Positions 45,976-55,057 of a stretch of 64,000 nucleotides of DNA are shown piece after piece. Each line of letters opens with the position of its first letter. Positions within the stretch are counted from its first letter, which is position 1. Below the pieces are notes generated by a model. That model was not told the DNA's origin. It made no database searches and saw nothing but the letters and a program-made list of their open reading frames with translations. The translations under genes were made by a program, and so were the position numbers. Origin of the DNA: Gammaproteobacteria bacterium (lineage in GTDB: Bacteria > Pseudomonadota > Gammaproteobacteria > Steroidobacterales > Foliamicaceae); contig VXSK01000003.1 in NCBI GenBank assembly GCA_009838035.1, positions 21,661 through 85,660 on the forward strand, in the 5' to 3' direction.

Positions 45976-48900
45976 AGGCGATGATCGCCTGGTTCGCCAC
46001 CAACCGGGTGGCGGCCAACCTCCTGATGGGATTTGCCGTTCTGGCCGGCCTTGCGTCGCTCGGTCAGATTCCGGTCAAACTCTATCCCGACTTCGACCTG
46101 CCGGTCATTACCGTCACCGTTCCGTACCTGGGCGCCGCACCCGAGGAGGTGGAGTCCGGGATCTGCACCCGGATCGAGGAGCGGATCGAGGGCATCAACG
46201 GCATCAAGGAAGTGCGTTCGACCGCGACGGAGGGCCGATGCAATGTCGTGGTGGAACTCTTCCACGACGCCGACCGGTTCCTGGTGCTGGACGATGTCGA
46301 TGCGCAGATCAACGCCATCGACACGTTTCCGCAGGAAGCGGAAAAGCCGATCATTCAACTCGTCACGCCTTCGAGCGTGGTCATGGAGATTGCCGTTACC
46401 GGCCCCGCCGACGAACGCGCGCTCAAGGAAATGGCGCGCCGCGTGCGCGACGACATCCTGAGACTTGACGGCGTCACGCATGCCGAAGTCACCAATGCGC
46501 GGCCGTACGAAATTTCCGTCGAAGTCTCCGAGTTGTCGCTGTCGCGCAACAACCTGACCTTCGACGACGTGGCCAACGCGCTGCGCCAGCGTTCGCTGGA
46601 CCTGCCGGGCGGCACCGTGAAGACTCGCGAAGGCGAAGTGCTGCTGCGTACCAGCGGCCAGGCCTATTGGGGCCGTGAAATAGAGAACCTGCTGGTGACC
46701 ACCCGTAACGACGGTACCCGGGTCCTCGTGAAGGACGTCGCCCGGGTCGTGGACGGCTTCGCAGACACCAGCCAGAGCCTCACGTTCAACGACAGGCCGG
46801 CCGCACTGGTGCAGGTCAGCAGAATGGGTGAGCAGGACATTCGCCTGATCACCGAGACCGTCAAGGACTTTGTCGCCCGGTCCCCTACCCGGTATCCCGA
46901 AGGGGTGCAGGTGCAGGTATGGAAGGACGAATCCAAACTCGTGACCGGCCGCCTGGGGGCCCTGGTGGACAGCGGCGTCCAGGGCCTTCTGCTGGTATTG
47001 CTCCTGCTGGCCCTGTTCTTGCGCCCCCACCTCGCGCTTTGGGTGGCGGCAGGCATTCCCATCGCCTTCCTCGGCGCCCTTTTCCTCATGTATTCGCTCG
47101 GCTTTTCGATCGACTCCATCTCGGTGATCGGCTTCATCCTCGCTCTCGGCATGCTGGTGGACGATGCCGTTGTGGTGGGAGAGAGCACCTATGTCGCGCA
47201 CCGGCGGGGAGCCGGTCAGCTTGCCGGAGCGATTCAGGGAACGCAGCAGGTCATGGTTCCGGTCACGTTCGGCGTTCTGACCACCGTAGCGGCCTTCACG
47301 CCGCTGTTGTTTTCCGTCGGGCGGATCGGGCAGATATTCAGCGTCATCTCCGGCACCGTCATCTGCTGCCTTGCCTTTTCCCTGATCGAATGCCAGATGG
47401 TCCTGCCGGCGCATCTCGGGCACCGCCGGACACGGATGCCGCTGGGCGAGTTCGGGATGACCGTTCTGGCGGCCGTCGTGATCGGCGCGTTTGCGATCAC
47501 GCCCGATCTGCGTACCGCCATCGGCGTCGCCATCGGCGGCGTCTCGCTGGTCTATGCGGCTCACATAACCGGCGGGCTCGGCCGGCTGGGGGCCCGTTTC
47601 GCGCGCGTGCAGGTCATGTTCGAATCGGCGCTCGAGGCGCTTGTCCAGGGTCGTTTCCGCGACCTGGCCCGCGCCGCATACCGGAACCGTGTCCTGACGC
47701 TGGCCATTTCGCTGGCGGCCCTGATCGTCTCGATCAGCATTGTTCTCAGTGGGCACCTGCCGTTCACGTTTTTCACGCCGATACAGGGAGACACGGTCAC
47801 CGCCCGCTTGCGGATGCCCCTGGGGACCAGCGAGGCCACCACGCAGGGGATCATCAAGCGACTTGCGGATTCCGCCCGGGACTTGAGGGAGCAACTGGCC
47901 GAAGAGCAGGGAAAGCCGGTCGTGCTGCACGTGGTCGAAGCCATGGGAGGACACCCGTCCACGGCGCAGCCCGGCAGCGCCATTCCGGCCCCGTCCGGAG
48001 CGCATCTCGGTGAAGTCACGATACAACTGAACCCGAGCGAGGAGCGCGACATCCGGACCGAGGAAGTGGGCAGGATGTGGCGCGAAGCCGCGGGTTCCTT
48101 TGCCGCCTCGGACCAACTCAACTTCATTACGGAGAGGATCGAACGGGATCCGGAAATATGGATCCGGTTCGCGGGCGAGAACATCGGCGACCTGAGACGC
48201 ATCGCCGACGAGTTTCGCGGCGAACTTCTTCAGTACCCGGGCGTGTACGGCATCGCCGATTCCCTGCGCGACGGCAAGGCGGAACTGGAGCTCTCCATCA
48301 CTGCGGCCGGAGAAGCCCTGGGGATAACCCTGGCCGACCTGGGCCGCCAGGTGCGGCAGGCTTTCTACGGCGAAGAGGCCCAGCGAATACAGCGTGGCCG
48401 GGACGACGTCCGCCTGATGGTGCGTTACCCCGATGAGCAAAGGCGCTCGCTCGATTCGCTTTACTCGCTCAGGATCCGGACGCCGGCGGGCGGGGAAGTG
48501 CCGTTCGCAACAGTGGCCGAAGTGAGCGGCGGGCGAGGCCTGGCGGAGATCCAGCGTACCAACGGGTCGCGCAGCGTCGACGTTTCGGCTGAAGTGGATC
48601 CCCGGATCGCTTCCGCGGAAGCCGTCATGGCCGAACTGAACGCCGGGTTCCTGAGCCAGGTGCTGCGCCGCTACGACGGCATTTCCTTCACCGTCGAAAG
48701 CGCCCGCGAGCAGCAGGAAACGGTCGCCACGGTCGGACCGCTGTTTCTCATGGCCCTGTTCGCGATATTCGCGCTGCTGGCCCTGCCCCTGCGTTCCTAT
48801 TCGCAGCCGCTGATCATCATGGCGGTGCTGCCCTTCGCCTTCGTGGGGGCGGTATGGGGACACGTGATTCTGAAACTGTTCGGGCCCGTCGTCGGTCTTT

Positions 48901-50546
48901 CGATGGCCTCGGTTTTCGGGATCGTGGCCGCCTCCGGCGTGGTCGTGAATTCCACGCTGGTCCTGATTCACGGCGTCAACCGCTTCCGGGCCGCGGGCGA
49001 CGGCATGGAGGACGCCCTGCTGAATGCCGCCGTTTCCCGGTTCCGTCCGATTCTGATCACCACGGTTACCACTTTTGCCGGCGTCGCGCCCCTGATGCTG
49101 AGCAACAGCGTTCCGGCTCAGCCGCTCGTGCCGATGGCTGCCTCGCTGGCCTTCGGCGTGGTGTTTTCCTCGGTCGCCGCGCTGTTGTTCGTCCCGGCCC
49201 TGTGGCTGGTCCTGCTGGACATTTCCGGCGGCACCCGGCGCGTTACGGACCGGGTTGTGGCCGGCGTGATCGGCGCGTCGCCGCGGCTTTCCCAATGGAT
49301 GGCGCGCTATCCCTACGTGCAGGAAAGTCTGAGAAAGCAGGAATTTACCGACCTCCAGTTGCCGGAAGACCTCGACCTGGACCCGGAGATGGAGAAGATC
49401 GCACGCCAGGGCCTGGTGCGCGTCTACTACCAGCGCGAGTTCGACATCGGGGAAATGCGCGCGCAGCTCGGCGACGTCGCCGCCAGGGCGCCGAACGTCA
49501 GCGATGCCGTCAACGAGGCCCGAACCTGGGCGGAAGAGCGCACCTTCCAGCTCGGCGCCCACATCGCCGGCGGGACGATGGCGCCCGTGGAAGCCGCCGG
49601 ACCCCTGACCGACATCCTGGAAACCTGCCTTGCGTCGCTTTTGCCGGCGGCCAGGGCCGAATTCTCTTCGCAGCACGGCGAAATTCCCGGCAGCCGCATA
49701 GCGCTGGTGGCGCTGGGCCCCGCGGGCCGGCGCGAGTTCGTGACCGGCGGCCCCCTGGAGCTGCTGTTCATCTGCGACCGTGAAGACCGGGCATCGAGCA
49801 CGGCAACACTCAATCCGACTGCCTGGCACGCACAGTTCGTGCAATTCTTCGCGCGGCTGATTCGTGAATTCTCCGCCGAAGGCATCCTGCTCAAGCCTGT
49901 GCCCCCCTGTGCCCTGGAAAGCGGGGGCCGCGAAACATTTGCCCCTACTCTCGCGGCAGCCCGTCAGCACTTCGACGAAATCGCGGATTCCGCCGATCTG
50001 CGCATGCTGGTCCACGCCCGCGTCATTGAGGCTGAAGGCGACCTCCGCGACCGCTTCGAGTCTTTCCGGCATTCGGTGCTGACACGCTTGCACGACGCCG
50101 GCGCCATCGCCGCCGACATCGCCGCGGTCCGCGAGAGCCTGGCGCAACGGCATGAGGCCGGCGATACCTGGGAGATACGACGCCGTACGGGCGGCCTTGC
50201 CGAACTGGAACTGGCAGCCGAATTCCTGCAACTCGTGCATGCCCGCCATACCCCCAAGGTGGCGTTGCATGGCCTCGTTCCCACCTTCCAAGCCGCAGGC
50301 ACGCTTGGCCTTATCGATGCGCGAGAGGCCTCCGGGCTGGTCGAGTCCGCGACGCTATGGCAGAACCTGGAAGGTTTTTTCCAGATGACCAGCGGCGAAG
50401 CATTCGATCCCGAATCTGCCTCCGAGGATCAGAAAGCCGTGATTGCGGACATGTGCGGCGTCGGCCGTTTTGATGAACTGGGCGATCTGATAGCGGAAAC
50501 CGCCCTCGGAACCGCGCGTATCCTGGATCGGATATTCGCCGGGTAA
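45972..50546 (+). CDS. RND efflux permease with a C-terminal GlnE-like adenylyltransferase domain (fusion)
   Basis: 1524 residues; HAE1/CusA-type RND pumps have ~1030. Residues 1-1085 are a full RND permease with two six-helix halves; the proton-relay aspartates are in LGMLVDDAVVVGES, and VVNSTLVLIHGVNRF lies in the second half. A linker follows, and from ~1130 to the end the sequence matches the C-terminal adenylyltransferase half of GlnE: EARTWAEERTFQLGAHIAGG, VALGPAGRREFVTGGPLELL, HARVIEAEGDLRDRF, WEIRRRTGGLAELELAAEFL (W1400), then FLQLVHAR and IDAREASGLVESATLWQNLE. The metal-binding SDxD of GlnE reads GPLE (Pro1261, Glu1263), so it is probably inactive. The reading frame is continuous, with no internal stop or new ribosome site, so it is one protein. 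The soluble end would be cytoplasmic. Confidence 0.87.
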   Translation: MKAMIAWFATNRVAANLLMGFAVLAGLASLGQIPVKLYPDFDLPVITVTVPYLGAAPEEVESGICTRIEERIEGINGIKEVRSTATEGRCNVVVELFHDADRFLVLDDVDAQINAIDTFPQEAEKPIIQLVTPSSVVMEIAVTGPADERALKEMARRVRDDILRLDGVTHAEVTNARPYEISVEVSELSLSRNNLTFDDVANALRQRSLDLPGGTVKTREGEVLLRTSGQAYWGREIENLLVTTRNDGTRVLVKDVARVVDGFADTSQSLTFNDRPAALVQVSRMGEQDIRLITETVKDFVARSPTRYPEGVQVQVWKDESKLVTGRLGALVDSGVQGLLLVLLLLALFLRPHLALWVAAGIPIAFLGALFLMYSLGFSIDSISVIGFILALGMLVDDAVVVGESTYVAHRRGAGQLAGAIQGTQQVMVPVTFGVLTTVAAFTPLLFSVGRIGQIFSVISGTVICCLAFSLIECQMVLPAHLGHRRTRMPLGEFGMTVLAAVVIGAFAITPDLRTAIGVAIGGVSLVYAAHITGGLGRLGARFARVQVMFESALEALVQGRFRDLARAAYRNRVLTLAISLAALIVSISIVLSGHLPFTFFTPIQGDTVTARLRMPLGTSEATTQGIIKRLADSARDLREQLAEEQGKPVVLHVVEAMGGHPSTAQPGSAIPAPSGAHLGEVTIQLNPSEERDIRTEEVGRMWREAAGSFAASDQLNFITERIERDPEIWIRFAGENIGDLRRIADEFRGELLQYPGVYGIADSLRDGKAELELSITAAGEALGITLADLGRQVRQAFYGEEAQRIQRGRDDVRLMVRYPDEQRRSLDSLYSLRIRTPAGGEVPFATVAEVSGGRGLAEIQRTNGSRSVDVSAEVDPRIASAEAVMAELNAGFLSQVLRRYDGISFTVESAREQQETVATVGPLFLMALFAIFALLALPLRSYSQPLIIMAVLPFAFVGAVWGHVILKLFGPVVGLSMASVFGIVAASGVVVNSTLVLIHGVNRFRAAGDGMEDALLNAAVSRFRPILITTVTTFAGVAPLMLSNSVPAQPLVPMAASLAFGVVFSSVAALLFVPALWLVLLDISGGTRRVTDRVVAGVIGASPRLSQWMARYPYVQESLRKQEFTDLQLPEDLDLDPEMEKIARQGLVRVYYQREFDIGEMRAQLGDVAARAPNVSDAVNEARTWAEERTFQLGAHIAGGTMAPVEAAGPLTDILETCLASLLPAARAEFSSQHGEIPGSRIALVALGPAGRREFVTGGPLELLFICDREDRASSTATLNPTAWHAQFVQFFARLIREFSAEGILLKPVPPCALESGGRETFAPTLAAARQHFDEIADSADLRMLVHARVIEAEGDLRDRFESFRHSVLTRLHDAGAIAADIAAVRESLAQRHEAGDTWEIRRRTGGLAELELAAEFLQLVHARHTPKVALHGLVPTFQAAGTLGLIDAREASGLVESATLWQNLEGFFQMTSGEAFDPESASEDQKAVIADMCGVGRFDELGDLIAETALGTARILDRIFAG

Positions 50547-50582
50547 GGCGTGGCGATCCGCCGTCGCGGTCGATGCCGGCAA

Positions 50583-50611
50583 TTGAAAGCGGCTGGTCGC
50601 CCATATAGAAT
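50583..50611 (+). promoter_or_regulatory. Sigma-70-like promoter for the second adaptor-RND pair
   Basis: TTGAAA (50583-50588) and TAGAAT (50606-50611) are 17 bases apart, with the adaptor ATG 33 bases downstream. It lies in the 97-base gap after the RND-GlnE gene, so the second pump can be expressed on its own. Confidence 0.65.
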
Positions 50612-50643
50612 CAACCGGCACCTGAGCTCGGGGGGATTAGGCA

Positions 50644-51807
50644 ATGAACGGCAACGGCAAAGATACGGGCGAGCGTCGGCGCTTCGCCGGCATTGCGCAG
50701 ATCGCACTGGTGCTGGCGGTATTCGCCGTAGCCATTTATTTTGCCCGTGCTCCGGAAATGGGCGGTCAGCAGACATCCGTAGTGCGAGCCCAGATGCAGG
50801 ATCCGGAGGTCGCCGTTGCGCATCCGGTCAGGGGCCAACATTCCCTCAGCGTTTCCCTGACCGGCGAAGTGCGGGCCCAGGGCAAGGTCGGCCTGCGTTC
50901 CCAGGTTGCCGGACGTGTGCTTTCCGTCTCCCCGGCATTGCGTGGCGGAGGGACATTTCGCGCCGGACAGACCCTGCTGACGATCGACCCGACCGACTTG
51001 GAGATCGACCTCAAGGTCAAGAAAGCACTCCTGCAGCAGCAGGAGGCGCGCTTGCGCTGGCGGGAATTGCGGGCCGAGGAGAAGCGCGAAGAGTTTCAGA
51101 GCCGGAACCCTGGCCGGCCGGTTCCGCCGCTGGTCAACAACGAAACCGAAATCGCACGCTATCAGGCCCGGGTGGACGCCGCCAGGGCGGCGGTGGAGAA
51201 ATCCGAACTGGACCTGGCGCGAACCCGCTACTCGCTGCCCTTTGACGGTCGGATCGTGGAAACGACCGCGATGCGGGGACAGCTCGTCGGTCCGCTGGAG
51301 CCTTTCGGCCTGGCGTTTTCGAGAGAGTCCCTGGAAGTGGAGGCGCCCATTTCCCTGGATGATCTGGATTACCTGGACCCGGCCGAGGGAAGAGCAGTGC
51401 GGGTTGTTGCGAATGGAGAGCTCTTTCCCGCCCTTGTGGATCGCGTGGCGCCGATCGTCAACCGGCGCAGCCGCCTGGTACGCCTCTACGTAAAGTTCGC
51501 CGATTCGGTCCCGCTGGCAAACATTCCGGCGCCGGGAACCTTCGTCAACCTGTCGATCGAGGGCCCGGCATTCGAGAACTCGCTGTTGCTTCCGAAAGCG
51601 GCGGAGCAGGCCAACGGGACGGTGTGGGTGGTTCGCGGCGGCGCGCTTGAAGCCGTAACGCCCCGATCGCTGGGCCGCACCGAGGCCGGCTGGATTGTTT
51701 CGGACTTCGATACCGGGGATGGCGTGGTGCTGGGGGCCGTCCCTGCCGCGGAACCCGGGGTTTCCGTGACGGTAGTGGATGCATCACGAAACTTCCGGGG
51801 GGAATAA
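50644..51807 (+). CDS. RND efflux periplasmic adaptor subunit, second copy
   Basis: 387 residues. N-terminal membrane helix (IAQIALVLAVFAVAIYFA), lipoyl halves SLTGEVRAQGKVGLRSQVAGRV and RTRYSLPFDGRIVETTAMRGQLV, with a short helical hairpin containing ALLQQQEARLRWRELRAEEK, and a beta-barrel domain. Only weakly similar to the first adaptor by eye, so not a recent duplicate. Followed after 3 bases by its RND permease. Confidence 0.9.
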   Translation: MNGNGKDTGERRRFAGIAQIALVLAVFAVAIYFARAPEMGGQQTSVVRAQMQDPEVAVAHPVRGQHSLSVSLTGEVRAQGKVGLRSQVAGRVLSVSPALRGGGTFRAGQTLLTIDPTDLEIDLKVKKALLQQQEARLRWRELRAEEKREEFQSRNPGRPVPPLVNNETEIARYQARVDAARAAVEKSELDLARTRYSLPFDGRIVETTAMRGQLVGPLEPFGLAFSRESLEVEAPISLDDLDYLDPAEGRAVRVVANGELFPALVDRVAPIVNRRSRLVRLYVKFADSVPLANIPAPGTFVNLSIEGPAFENSLLLPKAAEQANGTVWVVRGGALEAVTPRSLGRTEAGWIVSDFDTGDGVVLGAVPAAEPGVSVTVVDASRNFRGE

Positions 51808-51810
51808 GGC

Positions 51811-54800
51811 GTGAATCAGGCGGCGCACACGCCGGGCACTCCCGGCGCCGAGGGCAATAACCCCTTCCACGACATCATCGCCTTTTTCGCGCGAAATACC
51901 GTAGCGGGCAACCTGCTGATGCTGCTGCTTCTGGGCGGTGGGCTTTTCGCCGCTTCGAATCTCGAAATCGAGGACTATCCGGACCTGGATTCGCGTCAGA
52001 TCTCCATAACGGTCCCGTTCCCTGGCAGTTCGCCCGCCGAAGTCGAGGAAAGCGTCAACCGCCGGCTGGAGGAAAACCTGATCGCCGTCGAAGGGGTGAG
52101 GCGGGTTACGTCCACGGCCACCGAGGGGCTGGGAACCGTCACCGTCCAACTGGAACCGTTTGCGGACCCGGTTACCGTCCTCGACGACGTCATGTCGGCG
52201 GTCGATCGCATCGAAGGATTCCCGCCACTCAACGCCGAGCAACCGGAAATCGTGTTGACCAAGGCGCACCGGATCATCATGACCGTTGCCGTAACCTCGA
52301 CGGCTCTCAGCAGGACGGAACTGCGGGCCGCCGCCGAGCGGGTGCAGGAAGACCTGCTGGCGCTGCCGTCGCTGTCCATGGTTTCCCTGTTCGGGGCGGC
52401 GGACCGGGAAATCTCGATCGTCGTCAGCGAGGAGCAGCTGCGGCGCAACAACCTGACCATTTCCGAGCTGGCGCGGGCGATTCGCGAGTCCTCGCTCAAC
52501 GTGTCCTCGGGAGAGCTGCGTACGGATGCGGGCGGACTGATCCTGCGCACCGACCAGAAACGCATGGTGGGCGAGGACTTCCTGGACGTCGTGCTGATTG
52601 CAAACATCGACGGCACGATCGTGAGGCTGCGGGACGTGGCGACAGTCATCGACGGCTTCGCCGACGTGGACGTGGACGGGGAAGTGGACGGCGTTCCGGC
52701 GATGTTCCTGAACATCCGCGCCGCGGACATTCACGACATGACGCAACTCGCATCCGAAGCGAGGAATCTGATCGAGAACTACGAGCCGCCCGCAGGCGCC
52801 AGCGTATTCGTCTGGGATGACAACACGGCGCTTACCGGGGCGCAGTTCCGTACGGTGATCGGCGCCGGCCTTCTCGGCTTTGCACTGGTATTCCTGTTCC
52901 TTTCACTGGTCTTCGACTTTCGGATCGCCGTCTGGGTAGCCATCGGCGTCCCCACTTCGATGCTGGGCGCGCTGCTGTTCTTCCCGGCCTTCGGGCTGAC
53001 GCTGAACGTGGTCACGCTATTCACGCTGCTGCTCGCGGTCGGCATCGTCGTGGACGATGCGGTGGTTGTGGGCGAGAGCATCGCGACGCAGCGGGAAAAC
53101 GGCCTCCGGGGGACCCGGGCGGCGATTGCGGGGGCGAACGCGGTCGTGGCGCCGGTCACGGTGGGCGTGCTCACGACAATGATCGCCTTCGTTCCGCTCG
53201 CATTCACGTTTGGCCCGACCGGGCAAATGCTCAACACGATGCCGTTGATCATCGTGCTCGTGCTCTCCGTTTCACTGATCGAGGCGTTCCTGATTCTGCC
53301 TGCGCACCTGTCGCACAGCGCTCCATGGAGCAGGCCGCCACTGACCGGCATACAGGTCAGCGTGCGAAAACGCCTGAACAACCTGCGCGACCGATGGGTC
53401 GTGGGCGCGATCGCTTCGGCCGTGCGCCGCCCCTACCTCACCATAGTCACCAGCGTCGTGCTGGTCATTGGAGTGGCGCTTGTGGCCATGGCGGGAACGC
53501 AGTGGATGTTCCTGCGCACGGCGGACGCGAATCGCATTCAGGCGGACATTGTGTTTCCCACCGGAACGCCATACGAGACCACGTGGGCCGCCGCGGAGCA
53601 ATTGATCGAGGCCGCCCATGCGACCAACAGGCAGGCCGGCGACGATCCGGTCACCACGGTTGCAGCGGTAGTCGGACATCACTTCGGCGCCTACCGGATC
53701 CAGGGTTCGAAGAAATCGACCTACGGGACCCACCTGGCTTCCGTGACCATGCACATCAGGGACGAATCGCAGCGGTCGCTGAGGCCGGCCGATCTCGAGA
53801 CGATGTGGCGCCTCAATGCCGGACAGGTCCGGGGGGTGGAGAGCATCCGCTACAACACGGCGCTGATCCCCAACGACGCCGAGATCCAGTATGCGCTCGT
53901 GCATCCGGATGAAGACACCGTTGTAGCGGCGACGAACGATCTGAGGGGCGCGTTCGGCAATATACCCGCACTCTTCCAGGTCGAGGATTCGCTGGGCGAG
54001 AGCAAGCGGCAGTTCGACCTGGAATTGACCGAGGCCGGCATCGCCGCCGGCCTGTCGCCCGCCGGACTGGCCATGCAGCTCAGGAACCGTTTCTACGGCG
54101 CCGAGGTGCAGCGCATTCAGCGCGGCCGCGAAGAAATCAGGGTCATGGCGCGCTATCCGCAGGAGCGCCGCCGCAGCGTCCGTGAATTGCTGGACGAACG
54201 CATATTGCGGCCCGGCGGCGCGCAGATTCCCCTGTCCGCCGTCGCCCGGATCATTGAGACCCGCGATTTTTCGACCCTCACGAGGATCGACGGCGTGCGC
54301 GCGGCGACGGTAAGCGGCCGCGTCGATCGCCGATTGTCCTCGCCCAACGCCGTCATGTCGGAAATCGAGGACGACGTGGCTCCCCGTTTGTCAGGCAGGT
54401 ATGAGGGCCTGAGGGTCGTCCGTCAGGGGCGGGGTGAAGGGCAATCGGAGGTCAACAGGATTCTGCGCTTCACGGTCCCGCTGGCGCTGCTGTTCATGTA
54501 CTTTCTTATGGCGGTGCAGCTGCGCAGCTACTGGCAGCCCGCGCTGGTGCTGGCCGGTCTGCCGTTCGCCATTGCCGGCGGCCTGCTAGCTCACGTGGTG
54601 CTCGGCTACGATCTGTCGATAACGTCCGTGTTCGGCATGGTTGCGGTGGGCGGCGTGGTCGTGAACGACACGTTGGTACTCATGGACCGGTATAACAGGA
54701 TTCGGGCGGAATCCGCAGCCACGCCGGCCATCGCCGCGGTGAGCGCCGCCGCCCGGCAACGCTTCCGCGCGATTTTCCTGACCACGATCACGACCATAGT

Positions 54801-55017
54801 CGGCTTGATGCCCGTGATTTACGGAAAGAGCGAAGTGACGCAAGGGCTGCTGCCCATGGTGGTCAGCATGGCGGGAGGGCTGATCGCAGCCGGCGCCGCC
54901 CTGCTCTTCTTCGTGCCGGCCCTGGTTCTGATCGTGGACGGAACCCGCGAGGCGATCCTGGGACCCGGCCAGAGCGCATCTTCCGGAGGCGAGGTCGGAC
55001 CAGGCCTGACAGCCTGA
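51811..55017 (+). CDS. RND efflux permease, HAE1/CusA-like, second copy
   Basis: 1068 residues, standard length; GTG start. First half TM4 LLAVGIVVDDAVVVGESIA holds the proton-relay aspartates; VEESVNRRLEENLIAVEGVRR, RIQRGREEIRVMARYPQERR and VVVNDTLVLMDRYNRIRAE are typical RND blocks. It ends with a short hydrophilic tail and has no GlnE domain. No outer-membrane channel gene (TolC type) is in the cluster, so it would have to be supplied from elsewhere. Substrate unknown. Confidence 0.92.
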   Translation: MNQAAHTPGTPGAEGNNPFHDIIAFFARNTVAGNLLMLLLLGGGLFAASNLEIEDYPDLDSRQISITVPFPGSSPAEVEESVNRRLEENLIAVEGVRRVTSTATEGLGTVTVQLEPFADPVTVLDDVMSAVDRIEGFPPLNAEQPEIVLTKAHRIIMTVAVTSTALSRTELRAAAERVQEDLLALPSLSMVSLFGAADREISIVVSEEQLRRNNLTISELARAIRESSLNVSSGELRTDAGGLILRTDQKRMVGEDFLDVVLIANIDGTIVRLRDVATVIDGFADVDVDGEVDGVPAMFLNIRAADIHDMTQLASEARNLIENYEPPAGASVFVWDDNTALTGAQFRTVIGAGLLGFALVFLFLSLVFDFRIAVWVAIGVPTSMLGALLFFPAFGLTLNVVTLFTLLLAVGIVVDDAVVVGESIATQRENGLRGTRAAIAGANAVVAPVTVGVLTTMIAFVPLAFTFGPTGQMLNTMPLIIVLVLSVSLIEAFLILPAHLSHSAPWSRPPLTGIQVSVRKRLNNLRDRWVVGAIASAVRRPYLTIVTSVVLVIGVALVAMAGTQWMFLRTADANRIQADIVFPTGTPYETTWAAAEQLIEAAHATNRQAGDDPVTTVAAVVGHHFGAYRIQGSKKSTYGTHLASVTMHIRDESQRSLRPADLETMWRLNAGQVRGVESIRYNTALIPNDAEIQYALVHPDEDTVVAATNDLRGAFGNIPALFQVEDSLGESKRQFDLELTEAGIAAGLSPAGLAMQLRNRFYGAEVQRIQRGREEIRVMARYPQERRRSVRELLDERILRPGGAQIPLSAVARIIETRDFSTLTRIDGVRAATVSGRVDRRLSSPNAVMSEIEDDVAPRLSGRYEGLRVVRQGRGEGQSEVNRILRFTVPLALLFMYFLMAVQLRSYWQPALVLAGLPFAIAGGLLAHVVLGYDLSITSVFGMVAVGGVVVNDTLVLMDRYNRIRAESAATPAIAAVSAAARQRFRAIFLTTITTIVGLMPVIYGKSEVTQGLLPMVVSMAGGLIAAGAALLFFVPALVLIVDGTREAILGPGQSASSGGEVGPGLTA

Positions 55018-55057
55018 CAAGCGCCCGCCCGCACAGGCGGTATCAGCCGGCTGTCAG
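55006..55057. terminator. Nested palindrome between convergent RND and TonB receptor genes
   Basis: Outer arms CTGACAGCC (55006-55014) and GGCTGTCAG (55049-55057) enclose an inner hairpin CCGCC (55025-55029) / GGCGG (55036-55040). It overlaps both stop codons. No U-tract, so a Rho-independent terminator is only possible. Confidence 0.45.

Noticed and set aside
49230-49700. RND-GlnE junction as two separate genes or a frameshift
   Set aside because: The frame is continuous with no stop, and I see no ribosome site or start codon with good spacing at the domain border.
45855-50291. Open frame of 1478 codons on the minus strand opposite the RND-GlnE gene
   Set aside because: It mirrors the codon bias of the real gene. 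The plus-strand product has clear RND and GlnE motifs; the minus-strand one is Arg/Gly/His-rich with no recognisable domain.
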